A stretch of 64,000 bases of DNA from Spirosoma oryzae (lineage in GTDB: Bacteria > Bacteroidota > Bacteroidia > Cytophagales > Spirosomataceae), in assembly GCF_003002825.1 (NCBI RefSeq), contig NZ_PVTE01000006.1:62001-126000 (forward strand). Reading direction: 5' to 3'. Positions 45,883 to 54,784 of this stretch are shown piece by piece. Both the position numbers and the translations under genes were made by a program. The number at the start of each line of letters is the position of its first letter. Within the stretch, counting starts at the first letter, position 1. The notes below the pieces were generated by a model. The model ran no database searches. It was not told the origin of the DNA and was given only the letters and a program-made list of their open reading frames with translations.

Positions 45883-46182
45883 ATGTTCGTTCATATCGTG
45901 TTCTTCTGGCTCAAAAATCCCGAAGAGCAAGCTAATCATGCCGCACTGCGGGCTGGGCTGGAATCACTGACCAGTATCGACGCCGTTACAACCGTTTATA
46001 TCGGCACGCCCGCCGAAACCCGTCGGCCCGTTATCGACCACAGCTACGATTTTAACCTGACGATGGTATTTGCCGACAAAGCTGCGCACGATGCTTATCA
46101 GGAGCACCCACAGCACCTGGCCTTCGTTGAAAAATGTGCGCATCTCTGGGAGCGCGTGCAGATTTATGATGCGGTCGGCTAG
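45883..46182 (+). CDS. Dabb family protein
   Basis: 99 residues beginning MFVHIVFFWLKNPEEQANH, the stress-responsive alpha/beta barrel (Dabb) signature, with YDFNLTMVFADKAAHDAYQEHPQHLAFVEKC near the end. Members dimerise into a ferredoxin-like barrel. Function in bacteria is unclear. Start ATG 45883. Confidence 0.9.
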   Translation: MFVHIVFFWLKNPEEQANHAALRAGLESLTSIDAVTTVYIGTPAETRRPVIDHSYDFNLTMVFADKAAHDAYQEHPQHLAFVEKCAHLWERVQIYDAVG

Positions 46183-46191
46183 AGGTCACTG

Positions 46192-46254
46192 GCTATTGAA
46201 CACAAATAAGCGAGCCGACTTCTAAAGTCGGCTCGCTTATTTGTGTTCAATAGC
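46192..46254. terminator. Perfect 30-bp inverted repeat, two-way terminator
   Basis: 46192-46221 is the exact reverse complement of 46225-46254 with a 3-base loop. The core is AGCGAGCCGACTT/AAGTCGGCTCGCT with A/T-rich outer arms. It lies between the convergent Dabb and Ohr genes. Confidence 0.85.
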
Positions 46255-46309
46255 TTCCAGCTGTCGAGTTTCAGGCTGCGTTGGTACGCTCGCTGGTCGG
46301 AGCCAATTG

Positions 46310-46723
46310 TTATACCAGCACCGATATGTCCATCTCCATATTGCCCTTGACCGCTTTCGAGTAGGGACAGACCGCGTGGGCCGTTTCGGCAAGTTGTTGA
46401 AGCTGCTCATGTTCCATGCCGGGTGCTTTCACCACGATTCGCCCGGACAGAAACATATTGTTGCCATCTTTATTAAGCGAAATGCTGACTTCGACAGCGT
46501 GTTCGGGCAGGATGATTTTACGACATTCGGCAACGGCCATCAGTGCACCATTGTAGCAGGCACTATATGCGGCTGCAAACAGCATTTCAGGATTTGGCTT
46601 GCCGCCTTCGCCGTGCATTTCGGTGGGGCGACGCAGATCCATTTCCAGGATGCCATCCAGCGATTTTACATCGCCATCCCGGCCACCTACACTACTGACG
46701 GTACTCGTATACAGGGTTTCCAT
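46310..46723 (-). CDS. Organic hydroperoxide resistance protein (Ohr/OsmC family)
   Basis: 137 residues. Thiol peroxidase for organic hydroperoxides. Both catalytic cysteines are present: AYSACYNGALM and TAHAVCPYSKAVKGN. The N-terminal YTSTVSSVGGRDGDVKSLDG is typical of Ohr rather than OsmC. It is probably reduced by lipoylated proteins, as known for Ohr. The 243-base gap upstream holds no gene; TACCTTTG at 46875-46882 points the other way, to the TPR gene. Confidence 0.93.
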   Translation of the reverse strand: METLYTSTVSSVGGRDGDVKSLDGILEMDLRRPTEMHGEGGKPNPEMLFAAAYSACYNGALMAVAECRKIILPEHAVEVSISLNKDGNNMFLSGRIVVKAPGMEHEQLQQLAETAHAVCPYSKAVKGNMEMDISVLV

Positions 46724-46966
46724 TATGCAACTGGTTCGGTTTATGTCGGTGCGTTACTACCCGGCAATGGGCCGGGGGCCGACAGGGGTATAAACCAAAA
46801 CCAGCCGATTTGTTCCTGATTCCAGCCTGGAAACCCACCCTGCGCGGGTACTGGCATTCCGCTGTTTTTTACCCTACCTTTGTCTATAGGGCCTGCGCGG
46901 CCATCGGCGGCAATACAAGCCTGCCCTATCGCGTTCTGGTAGGTATGTCCTCAATCGCTCAACCAC

Positions 46967-48763
46967 ATGAATACTGTAGTTCGTTTTCTGGATCGTAAGT
47001 CGCTGAAGATCGCGCTGCTGGGATGTGGAATACTGGGCACACTACTGGAGCCGGCTACGGCGCAGCGCCGGCGATCGGCTAGGGCGGTAACAGATACAAC
47101 CGTAGCGCGGCATGCGCCCAACTCGACGACAGTAGCCCGCGCCGAAGCTGAGATGCAGTTTACCGATGGTATGCGTTATCTGATGACCGATGAGCCATCG
47201 AAAGCGCTACCCCTGTTCGCCAAGATCATTCAGAAAGACCCGGCCAATGCTGCGGCTCACTATGCGACGGCGAGTGCCCTGCTGAAAAGCAATAAGGTGG
47301 CTGAAGCTACGCCGTACGCAGTCAAAGCCCATAGTCTTGAGCCTGCCAACAAGTTCTATTCGCTACAGCTTGCCGAGTTGTATGTCAAGCAAAAACGCTA
47401 CAGCGAGGCCGAGGACCTGTACGAAACCATCCTGAAATCGGGCAGCGACAATGCCGAATACGGTATCGAACTGGCAGCTATCTATCTGTTCGATGAAAAG
47501 CCCGACAAAGCGCTGGCTGCGTACGAGCGGGTAGAAAAGGAAATTGGTCCGAACGACGAAATTACCCGGCAGAAGCAGCGAATCTACCTCAAGCAGAACA
47601 AGATAGACAAGGCCGTTCAGGAGGCCGAGAAACTGGTGCAATCCGCACCGGGCGACCCGGATTACTTACTGGAAGGGGCCGAATTGCTTATTGCCAACGA
47701 CCGGAGCGATCAGGCGCTGAACTGGATCGACCGGGCGCTCAAATTAAGTAGCGATCTGCCCCAGGCGCATTTGCTGCTGGCCGACATCTATCGGAAGAAA
47801 GGTGACATGGCACGGGTCAAGAAAGAGCTTGATCTGGTACTGGCCAGCCCAAATCTGGAAGCAGGCATGAAAGCCCGGATTCTGTCGGGTTATGTCGGTA
47901 TGGTGGGCGAATCGGATACGGGTAAGCAGGAGGCCCTGGCCCTGACTCAGGAACTTGTTAAAGCCAGTCCCAACGATCCGAAAGCACAGATTATGGTGGC
48001 CAACCAGTTGGTGCGACAGGGCCGTAAAGCAGAAGGGCGGGATGCCTACGCCCGCGCGGCCCGTCTCGACGGCTCGGTCTACGAAGTATGGGGCGCGCTA
48101 TTGCAACTCGATGGCGAATTAAACCAGATGGATAGCCTGCTGACCCACTCGGAACTGGCGCTGGAAGTGTTCCCGAATCAGGGAATGTTCTGGTATTCCA
48201 ACGGGACGGCCAACCTGGTCAAGCGTCGATACCAGCAGGCGGTCGATGCACTTGAAGAAAGCCAGAAGCTACTGGCATCGATGGTGACTCCGGAGTTGAA
48301 AAGTGGTATCTACGCACAGTTAGGCGATGCCTACAACGGCTTGGGCGATTATGCCAAATCCGATGAATCGTACGAAACGGTGCTGAAAAGTGATCCGGTC
48401 AACGACCATGTACTGAATAACTACAGCTATTTCCTGTCACTGCGGAAAGCGAATCTGCCGCGTGCCCGGCAACTGGCGGAAAAGCTGGTTGATCGTCACC
48501 CGAACGATGCGACCTATCTGGATACATACGCCTGGGTGCTGTACGTCTCGAAAGACTATGCCAAAGCCAGACAGTATCTGGAAAAAGCTGTAAACGCCAA
48601 TCCGGCAAGCGTGAGCGGGACAATCATCGAACATTATGGCGACGTGCTGTATCGGCTGGGTCAATCGGCGCAGGCGGTGGAGCAGTGGAAACGCGCCAAA
48701 GCGAAAGGCGGAGCCGGGTCCGGTATCGACAAGAAAATCTCTACCGGAAAACTAGATGACTAA
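46967..48763 (+). CDS. Secreted tetratricopeptide-repeat protein
   Basis: 598 residues with a signal peptide (LKIALLGCGILGTLLEPATAQ). At least ten TPR-like units cover residues 60-580, for example PANAAAHYATASALLKSNKVAEATPYAV, NAEYGIELAAIYLFDEKPDKALAAYERV and YAQLGDAYNGLGDYAKSDESYE. The gene overlaps the next one by 8 bases and is the first of a three-gene cell-envelope cluster. It probably acts as a periplasmic scaffold. Confidence 0.88.
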   Translation: MNTVVRFLDRKSLKIALLGCGILGTLLEPATAQRRRSARAVTDTTVARHAPNSTTVARAEAEMQFTDGMRYLMTDEPSKALPLFAKIIQKDPANAAAHYATASALLKSNKVAEATPYAVKAHSLEPANKFYSLQLAELYVKQKRYSEAEDLYETILKSGSDNAEYGIELAAIYLFDEKPDKALAAYERVEKEIGPNDEITRQKQRIYLKQNKIDKAVQEAEKLVQSAPGDPDYLLEGAELLIANDRSDQALNWIDRALKLSSDLPQAHLLLADIYRKKGDMARVKKELDLVLASPNLEAGMKARILSGYVGMVGESDTGKQEALALTQELVKASPNDPKAQIMVANQLVRQGRKAEGRDAYARAARLDGSVYEVWGALLQLDGELNQMDSLLTHSELALEVFPNQGMFWYSNGTANLVKRRYQQAVDALEESQKLLASMVTPELKSGIYAQLGDAYNGLGDYAKSDESYETVLKSDPVNDHVLNNYSYFLSLRKANLPRARQLAEKLVDRHPNDATYLDTYAWVLYVSKDYAKARQYLEKAVNANPASVSGTIIEHYGDVLYRLGQSAQAVEQWKRAKAKGGAGSGIDKKISTGKLDD

Positions 48764-49622
48764 CGTTTACACCGCGCTGCTGTTTATGAGCGTGTTGCTA
48801 GGTGTCGGTGGTTGTCGCCGACAAGTGCCCGCAACCAGCCCGACCGCGCAGCCAACCACCCGCCCGACACCAGATTCGAGTGTGGTTAGCCGGCCGGTTT
48901 CTGGCTCGACAAGCAGTGGTACATCGGGTAACCCTGCTTCGTTTGCCAGAGCCATTGATGCCAACGTCGCTCAGGTCGACTTTATGTTTCTGACCATGCG
49001 GTCGAAGCTATCGTTCAAGAACCCGCAGCAGGCCATCGACAATGCCACTGTCAGCATACGAGTGCAGAAAGACAGCCTGATCTGGCTGTCGATATCCAAG
49101 CTGGGTATCGAAGGTGCCAGGGTATTGATTGCCCGCGATTCGGTGCACATCCTGGATAAAATCAACCGTCAGTACGCCGTGGCTGACTATGGTACCATCA
49201 GTCGGCAGTTTCGGTTTCCGCTGAATTTCGCATTCGTGCAGGCACTGCTTGTCGGAAATTTGCCGCTGCCCGGTCAACCGGCGCAGGTGGTCCGGCAGGA
49301 AGCCGATACGCTGCTGTTGCGGCAGACCAGCAATGGGTCACAGATCGACAATTACATCGGCGAACAGAACCGAAAACTAGCCAGGCTGCTTGTTTCGGTG
49401 CAACAGACTGGTAATACACTACGGCTCGATTACCAGGAATTTACGGCGCTGAATACGTTTTTATTCCCGTATGCCAGTCAGCTTGAGCTCAACTACAAAA
49501 CTACCGATACGGGACAGCCGGCGCAGACAGCGGTGATGATTCGGCACAGCAAGGTTGAACAGGTGAGCGAAAATCCGGGCTTCCCGTTTTCGGTGCCGGC
49601 CAGTTATCAGCGACGACCGTAA
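48756..49622 (+). CDS. DUF4292 lipoprotein
   Basis: 288 residues. A lipoprotein signal ends in LLGVGGC (Cys20). The body (DFMFLTMRSKLSFKNPQQAIDNATVSIRVQKDSLIWLSISKLGIEG, in parts) matches DUF4292, with similarity to LolA/LolB-like beta half-barrels. It may carry lipids or hydrophobic cargo in the envelope; that is an inference. Start ATG 48756 overlaps the TPR gene. Confidence 0.88.
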   Translation: MTNVYTALLFMSVLLGVGGCRRQVPATSPTAQPTTRPTPDSSVVSRPVSGSTSSGTSGNPASFARAIDANVAQVDFMFLTMRSKLSFKNPQQAIDNATVSIRVQKDSLIWLSISKLGIEGARVLIARDSVHILDKINRQYAVADYGTISRQFRFPLNFAFVQALLVGNLPLPGQPAQVVRQEADTLLLRQTSNGSQIDNYIGEQNRKLARLLVSVQQTGNTLRLDYQEFTALNTFLFPYASQLELNYKTTDTGQPAQTAVMIRHSKVEQVSENPGFPFSVPASYQRRP

Positions 49623-49652
49623 CGAAATCAAACCGACCCCGGTAACGTGTCT

Positions 49653-51077
49653 ATGCACATTCATTCCCTACGAACGACTGCCTTATTTAGCTGCTGCCTG
49701 ATGCTGCTCGTCTGGGTGGCTCCGGCGGTGGCTCAACAGACGCAGCGTAGCCGACAGGCACTGGAAAAGGAGAAGAAGCAGAACCTGGAAAAGATGGGAC
49801 AAATTCGCTCCATCCTGAACAAAACGGCTTCAGAGAAACAGACCAGCCTTGGTCAGTTGAAGGCGCTCAACCAGCAGATTCAGGCGCAGTCGCAGCAGAT
49901 CAACCTATTAAACAAAGACCTGCGCCTGACCGAAGAAGAAATTGCTGAACTGCGCCAGGCGAGTCGCAAATTGACCAACGACCTGAAAAAACTAAAGGTC
50001 GAATACGGGTCGATGATCTACACGGCCGACCGGCGCCGACAGCAGGTAAGTCCATTGGGTTTTCTGTTTGCTTCGGATAACTTCAATCAACTCGTAGCCC
50101 GCTACCGCTATCTGCGTCAATATTCCGATGCCCGACAAAGTCAGGTGCGGCAGATGAACGCCGTGCAGAGCGATCTGACGGAGAAAGAACGAACCACACA
50201 GCGGAAACGGAATCAGCAGAAGGGGACGCTACAGGCTAAAGTTGGCGAGTCGAAAAAACTGGAAACGCTCAAGCAGGAAAAGAATCAGGTCGTTGAGCAA
50301 CTCAGCAAAAAAGAGGTTGAGTTGCGGACCGAACTTGACGAAAGCCGTCGAGCTATCGGTCAATTGGAAAATTTAATTACCCGCCTGATTGCACGGGAAG
50401 CGAAGGAACGTGCCGAACGAGAAGCGCGTGAACGGGCGGCTCGTCTGGCCCGCGAACGCCTGGCCCGTCAGGAAGCGGCTCGTCGGGCGGCTGAGCGGAA
50501 GCGGGCCGAAGAGCAAGTCGCTGCGGCCGAAAAGGCGGGTAAACAGCCCGACCCGGAGGTGGTGGCCAAAGCCGAGCGGCCAGCCGATCCTGAACCGGAG
50601 CCGGCTCCACCCACGGCCGACGAACGGCGGAACACCAACCTGAATACCGAAGAAACGGCGCTGGCGTCGTCATTCACTGCGTCGCGGGCGCGCCTGCCGT
50701 GGCCCGTATCGAAAGGCTTCGTATCGGACCATTTCGGCCGCCGGGCCCATGCGCTGCTGAAAGGTATTTACGTCGAAAATCAGGGCATAAACATTCAGAC
50801 CAATGCCGGCGAAAGTGTGCGCTCGGTGTACGACGGCATCGTGCAGGACGTGACCAACATTCCCGGCATGAACAACGTCGTAGCAATTCAGCACGGTACG
50901 TACTTTACGGTCTACGCCAAGCTGCGCACGGTGCAGGTGCGGGCAGGGCAGCGTGTCAAGGCCCGCGAGCCAATCGGTACGGTCGCTACCGATAAAAATG
51001 GCGTGTCGGAAATGCAATTTCAGATCTGGAAAGAGTTTACCAAGCTAAATCCAGAATCCTGGCTTTCCCCTCGATGA
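49653..51077 (+). CDS. EnvC-like murein hydrolase activator with degenerate LytM domain
   Basis: 474 residues. A signal peptide is followed by coiled coils (about residues 25-115 and 165-310), an Arg/Ala/Glu-rich stretch, and a C-terminal LytM/M23 fold (about 350-474: NIQTNAGESVRSVYDGIVQDV, VAIQHGTYFTVYAKL, RVKAREPIGTVATDKNGVSE). The zinc ligands of active M23 enzymes are missing: Asn replaces the Asp of the GxDI motif (GINIQT), HxH is broken (YAKLR), and the final His is absent (MQFQIW). This is the pattern of EnvC, which activates amidases rather than cutting. Start: ATG 49653; a GTG at 49647 is in frame. Confidence 0.9.
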   Translation: MHIHSLRTTALFSCCLMLLVWVAPAVAQQTQRSRQALEKEKKQNLEKMGQIRSILNKTASEKQTSLGQLKALNQQIQAQSQQINLLNKDLRLTEEEIAELRQASRKLTNDLKKLKVEYGSMIYTADRRRQQVSPLGFLFASDNFNQLVARYRYLRQYSDARQSQVRQMNAVQSDLTEKERTTQRKRNQQKGTLQAKVGESKKLETLKQEKNQVVEQLSKKEVELRTELDESRRAIGQLENLITRLIAREAKERAEREARERAARLARERLARQEAARRAAERKRAEEQVAAAEKAGKQPDPEVVAKAERPADPEPEPAPPTADERRNTNLNTEETALASSFTASRARLPWPVSKGFVSDHFGRRAHALLKGIYVENQGINIQTNAGESVRSVYDGIVQDVTNIPGMNNVVAIQHGTYFTVYAKLRTVQVRAGQRVKAREPIGTVATDKNGVSEMQFQIWKEFTKLNPESWLSPR

Positions 51078-51210
51078 AGTTGTAAAGTTGGATAGTTGTA
51101 CGGTTATAAAGTTGCTGGCGCGAGCAGCTAATCGCCGGACGGGCTGACGCGGTAGCCACCTTTACGAGACTGCAACTCTATAACTTTACAACGCTAAAAC
51201 TCTACAACTT
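51078..51210. repeat. Word-repeat palindrome, AGTTGTAAAG family
   Basis: Left AAGTTGTAAAGTTGGATAGT then GTACGGTTATAAAGTT; right AACTCTATAACTTTACAACG and TAAAACTCTACAACTT. A 55-base GC-rich loop lies between. Starts at the base after the envC stop and ends 7 before panB. Confidence 0.85.
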
Positions 51211-51217
51211 AAAAAAG

Positions 51218-52036
51218 ATGTCTGTTCATAATCCCGATATAAAGCGCGTCACAACGCACACCATTCAGGAACTCAAGAATAAAGGCGAGAAGATTTCGGC
51301 GCTGACGGCCTACGACTACTCGATGGCGCGGGCCGTTGATGCGGCTGGCGTTGAAGTAATTCTGGTGGGGGATTCTGCGTCGAATGTAATGGCGGGCCAC
51401 GAAACGACCTTACCCATCACACTCGATCAGATGATCTATCACGCCAGCTCGGTTGTTCGGGCGGTAAAACGGGCGCTGGTTGTGGTCGATCTGCCATTTG
51501 GTTCTTACCAGGGTAATTCGGCGGAAGCGCTGCGGTCGGCGATTCGGATTATGAAAGAGTCGGGTGCTCACGCGATCAAGCTGGAAGGCGGGCAGGAAAT
51601 TCGGGAGTCGATCGTTCGAATTCTGAGCGCGGGTGTTCCGGTGATGGGGCACCTGGGGCTTACCCCACAATCGATTTATAAGTTCGGCACGTACGCTGTA
51701 CGAGCCCGCGAAGAAGCCGAAGCCGCGAAGCTGATGACTGATGCGCAGATGCTGGAGGAAATCGGCTGCTTCGGTGTCGTACTGGAAAAGATACCGGCAG
51801 CCTTGACCAAACAAGTGTCGCAGGCGCTTCAGATTCCAACAATCGGTATTGGTGCCGGCCCCGACGCTGATGGACAGATTCTGGTTGTGCACGATATGCT
51901 GGGGATCAACAACGAGTTTAAACCACGCTTTCTGCGGCAATATGCCGACCTGCATTCGGTTATGAAGCAGGCGATTACGAATTATGTCGACGATGTGAAA
52001 AGCCGCGACTTCCCGAACGAGAAAGAAGCGTACTGA
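51218..52036 (+). CDS. panB: 3-methyl-2-oxobutanoate hydroxymethyltransferase
   Basis: First committed step of pantothenate synthesis: adds a hydroxymethyl group from methylene-THF to ketoisovalerate. [49 protein letters not shown], given in parts, has the metal-binding Asp; [14 protein letters not shown] and [19 protein letters not shown] complete the match. 272 residues. panC and panD are not near. Confidence 0.97.
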   Translation: MSVHNPDIKRVTTHTIQELKNKGEKISALTAYDYSMARAVDAAGVEVILVGDSASNVMAGHETTLPITLDQMIYHASSVVRAVKRALVVVDLPFGSYQGNSAEALRSAIRIMKESGAHAIKLEGGQEIRESIVRILSAGVPVMGHLGLTPQSIYKFGTYAVRAREEAEAAKLMTDAQMLEEIGCFGVVLEKIPAALTKQVSQALQIPTIGIGAGPDADGQILVVHDMLGINNEFKPRFLRQYADLHSVMKQAITNYVDDVKSRDFPNEKEAY

Positions 52037-52039
52037 GTT

Positions 52040-52126
52040 AGAGAGGAAAGAAAATAGAAGAAAGAAGAAAGAAAGCTGGCGCTATTACTGGCCTATCTTT
52101 TTTCTAGCGTCTTTCCTCTTTCTTCT
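52040..52126. repeat. Word-repeat palindrome, AGAAAGA family
   Basis: The left arm is a purine run of AGAAAGA/GGAAAGA words (GAGAGGAAAGAAAATAGAAG...), the right arm a pyrimidine run (CTTTCCTCTTTCTTCT). The loop includes GCTGGCGCTATTACTGGCC. It fills the panB-RluA gap. Confidence 0.75.
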
Positions 52127-52136
52127 GAAAAGAGCA

Positions 52137-52868
52137 ATGAAGAAAAAGCCATATCAGGTTGTTTACGAGGACAACCACCTACTGATTGTCAATAAAGATC
52201 CTGGTATCCTGGTACAGGGTGACCGTACTGGTGATACGACCTTGTTGACAGTACTGAAAGAGTACATTAAAGAAAAATACGATAAGCCGGGGGAGGTGTT
52301 TCTGGGACTGGTGCATCGGCTCGACCGGCCCGTCAGCGGACTGGTTGTATTTGCCCGTACGTCGAAGGCATTGGAACGAATGAACGAAATTTTCCGGAAA
52401 CGGCAGGTCCAGAAAACGTACTGGGCCGTCGTGCGGAAAAAGCCTCCGGTCGATGCGAACAAGCTGGTAAACTGGCTGGTAAAAGACGAGCAGAAGAATC
52501 AGGTGTCGGTGTACGATTACGAAGTGCCGGGCTCGCAAAAGGCCGAATTATCGTATCGGTTATTAGGCCGTATCAACGAGCACTTTCTGCTGGAAGTAAA
52601 CCCGATTACCGGGCGTCCGCATCAGATTCGTTCGCAACTGGCGCACATGGGTTGTCCAATCCGGGGCGACGTCAAATACGGTTACGATCGGGCGGTTGCC
52701 GACAAAAAGATCTATCTGCACGCGCGCCGGTTGTATTTTATTCATCCGGTGAAAAAAGAGCCGATCATTTGTCGGGCGGGCTTACCCAACGACCCGTTCT
52801 GGGAAGAGTTTCTTGAACTTGACGACGAGAACTACAAAGACAAAAATCTGGATCGTATTTACGAATAG
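52137..52868 (+). CDS. RluA family pseudouridine synthase (second copy)
   Basis: 243 residues. LVHRLDRPVSGLVVFARTSKA carries the catalytic Asp (about residue 60); NPITGRPHQIRSQLAHMGCPIRGDVKYG follows. Differs from the 45-kb paralogue in having the HRLDRPVSG variant seen in many Bacteroidota RluA-like enzymes. Target RNA unknown. Confidence 0.93.
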   Translation: MKKKPYQVVYEDNHLLIVNKDPGILVQGDRTGDTTLLTVLKEYIKEKYDKPGEVFLGLVHRLDRPVSGLVVFARTSKALERMNEIFRKRQVQKTYWAVVRKKPPVDANKLVNWLVKDEQKNQVSVYDYEVPGSQKAELSYRLLGRINEHFLLEVNPITGRPHQIRSQLAHMGCPIRGDVKYGYDRAVADKKIYLHARRLYFIHPVKKEPIICRAGLPNDPFWEEFLELDDENYKDKNLDRIYE

Positions 52869-52889
52869 GCAGATGTCCCGTAGTAATGC

Positions 52890-52928
52890 AAAAGCCCCCG
52901 GTCGATGTCGTCATCGCCGGGGGCTTTT
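52890..52928. terminator. Two-way terminator
   Basis: AAAAGCCCCCGG (52890-52901) and CCGGGGGCTTTT (52917-52928) pair perfectly; the A and T ends serve either strand. Lies between the RluA gene and the convergent small membrane protein gene. Confidence 0.9.
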
Positions 52929-52939
52929 CTGTATACCGA

Positions 52940-53137
52940 CTAATAAGTTGGGTTATCGAATGAATGCTGTGTATGCTTATCAACTGAGTCGGTCGTAACA
53001 TCAGCCATCATTTGATTGACGACCCGTTCGACCATCTGAACCGCACCACGTAATGCACCGTAGATGATACACAGCGGGAGGATAATGGGCATAAAAAAGA
53101 CCCACTGGAAGATCATATGCAGCCTGACATGTTTCAT
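52940..53137 (-). CDS. Small membrane protein, unknown
   Basis: 65 residues: a basic start (MKHVRLH), one hydrophobic segment (FQWVFFMPIILPLCIIYGALRG broken at residues 10-31) and a polar tail. Not recognised. It is supported by the codon-like composition, the facing terminator and lack of any other gene here, but could be spurious. An AT-rich gap lies upstream. Confidence 0.5.
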   Translation of the reverse strand: MKHVRLHMIFQWVFFMPIILPLCIIYGALRGAVQMVERVVNQMMADVTTDSVDKHTQHSFDNPTY

Positions 53138-53450
53138 CGTTTCGGTTAGTCTTTAGGTATTGGTTAAGTTAACGGATTACGGGTTTCTTTCAAAAAAAAG
53201 TGAGTGATTCCTACCCAACTTTTTACTGTATTAATTAAAAATTAACTTGCTTAAGTTCAAAACGGTGGGGTTCTGAAAAAAGTTTAAGTTAACACGAATC
53301 AGTTGGCACAATATTGGGCAGTAACGCTACCTGATTAATTTCAAGGTAGCAAAAAAAGTGCCATATGTATATATACCAACGTGTAAAGCAAGGAGTTAGG
53401 TATTGAGAAATTATATATACTATAACCTATAGAAATAGTAGTATAGTTCT
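53138..53450. other. AT-rich gap without a recognised gene
   Basis: About 310 bases, much richer in A and T than the rest of the window, with runs such as TATGTATATATACC and AATTATATATACTATAACC. TTAAGTT/AAGTTAA words recur in the first half. I see no good promoter consensus and no ORF. It may hold the control region of the small membrane protein, or be a remnant of foreign DNA. Confidence 0.5.
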
Positions 53451-53499
53451 AAAAAAGCCGGCCGGATGTCAGTTTTTCAAACATCCGGCCGGCTTTTTT
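53451..53499. terminator. Two-way terminator with 19-bp perfect stem
   Basis: 53451-53469 (AAAAAAGCCGGCCGGATGT) is the exact reverse complement of 53481-53499. It lies 10 bases beyond the stop of the minus-strand aminotransferase. Confidence 0.9.
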
Positions 53500-53509
53500 G
53501 TGTTTACGT

Positions 53510-54727
53510 CTATTTCAATGTCGCCACGGCATCCTTTATACGCTGAACGGCTTCCGCCAGCGATTCATCAGACGCTGCCGTTGAGATACGCAGGCAGTTC
53601 GGCGCACCAAAACCAGAACCTGCTACCGTCGACACGTACGAGGTGTTAAGCAGCCACGACGCAAAATCGTCGGAGTTGTTGATTGTCGTCGTACCGTCTG
53701 ATTTACCGTAGTAATAGCTGATGTCAGGGAAGGCGTAGAAAGCACCCTCAGGTACGTTGACCCGGAAATGAGGGACTTCTTTAAGCAGCTTCACCACCAG
53801 GTCGCGCCGACGCTGGTAGGCTTTCGTCATTTCCTTGCTGGCATCCAGCGGACCACTGATCGCGGCAACGGCTGCTTTCTGGGCAATCGAGTTTGTTCCC
53901 GACGTAACCTGTCCCTGTAGCTTCTCAACGCCTTCTGCAATCCACTTAGCTGCACCGATATAACCGATGCGCCAGCCCGTCATGGCATAGCCTTTCGCTA
54001 CGCCATTGACCGTGATAACGCGGTCAGCAATTTCAGGAATCGAGCCGATGCTGAAATGACCTTCGGGGGTGAAGTTGATGTATTCATAGATTTCGTCGGC
54101 CAGTACGAATACATTCTCGTGCTTGGCAACGACGGCGGCAATTGCCCGCAATTCGGCCTCTGAATAAATCGAACCGGTTGGGTTGTTTGGCGACGCATAC
54201 ATCACAATCCGGGTGCGGTCGGTGATGGCGGCTTCAAACTGCTCCGGCGTAACTTTAAAGTTATTCTCAAATGATCCGTCGACCACCACTGATTTACCTT
54301 CGGCCAGCTTTACCATCTCCGAGTAGCTAACCCAGTACGGCGAGAAGATAACGACTTCATCGCCGGGATTGATCAGCACCTGAATGACGTTGGCCAGCGA
54401 GTGTTTTGCCCCTGTCGAGACGACGATGTTCTCGGGCTTCCAGTCGATGTTGTTATCACGCTTGAATTTGTCGGCGATGGCTTTGCGCAGATCAGGGTAT
54501 CCGGCAACAGGGGAGTAGCCATGGAAACCGTCGTCGATGGCTTTCTTAGCGGCCTCACAGATGTGATCGGGCGTTTTGAAATCAGGCTCGCCGACGCTCA
54601 GGCTGATTACTTTGTGGCCCTGAGCGGCTAATTCGCGGGCTTTTTTGGTCATCGCCAACGTGGACGATTCTTCCAGCGCATTGATGCGGTCGGCTAACAG
54701 ACTCACTGTGTCGAGCGTGGCAGACAT
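53510..54727 (-). CDS. Pyridoxal-phosphate aminotransferase (aspartate aminotransferase type)
   Basis: Class I aminotransferase, 405 residues. VISLSVGEPDFKTPDHI is the N-terminal mark, STGAKHSLANVIQVL and SPYWVSYSEMVKLA follow, MYASPNNPTGSIYSEAEL binds substrate, and the PLP lysine lies in NGVAKGYAMTGWRIGY. Closest to AspC/AatA of the I-gamma group, probably using aspartate or several amino acids. Start ATG 54727 (MSATLDTVSLLADRI); upstream codons do not fit. Confidence 0.94.
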   Translation of the reverse strand: MSATLDTVSLLADRINALEESSTLAMTKKARELAAQGHKVISLSVGEPDFKTPDHICEAAKKAIDDGFHGYSPVAGYPDLRKAIADKFKRDNNIDWKPENIVVSTGAKHSLANVIQVLINPGDEVVIFSPYWVSYSEMVKLAEGKSVVVDGSFENNFKVTPEQFEAAITDRTRIVMYASPNNPTGSIYSEAELRAIAAVVAKHENVFVLADEIYEYINFTPEGHFSIGSIPEIADRVITVNGVAKGYAMTGWRIGYIGAAKWIAEGVEKLQGQVTSGTNSIAQKAAVAAISGPLDASKEMTKAYQRRRDLVVKLLKEVPHFRVNVPEGAFYAFPDISYYYGKSDGTTTINNSDDFASWLLNTSYVSTVAGSGFGAPNCLRISTAASDESLAEAVQRIKDAVATLK

Positions 54728-54768
54728 AATCGGTGGTGATTTTTGAGAAAATGATAACAAACTGAGTG

Positions 54769-54776
54769 CAAAGGTA
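54769..54776 (-). promoter_or_regulatory. -7 element of the aminotransferase gene
   Basis: On the minus strand TACCTTTG matches TAnnTTTG, 42 bases before the ATG. The -33 region, inside folK, lacks a clear TTG. Confidence 0.4.
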
Positions 54777-54784
54777 CTATGATT

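Noticed and set aside
46241..46819. Long plus-strand ORF (192 codons)
   Set aside because: It is the opposite strand of the Ohr gene, has no family look, and Ohr has both catalytic cysteines in the real frame.
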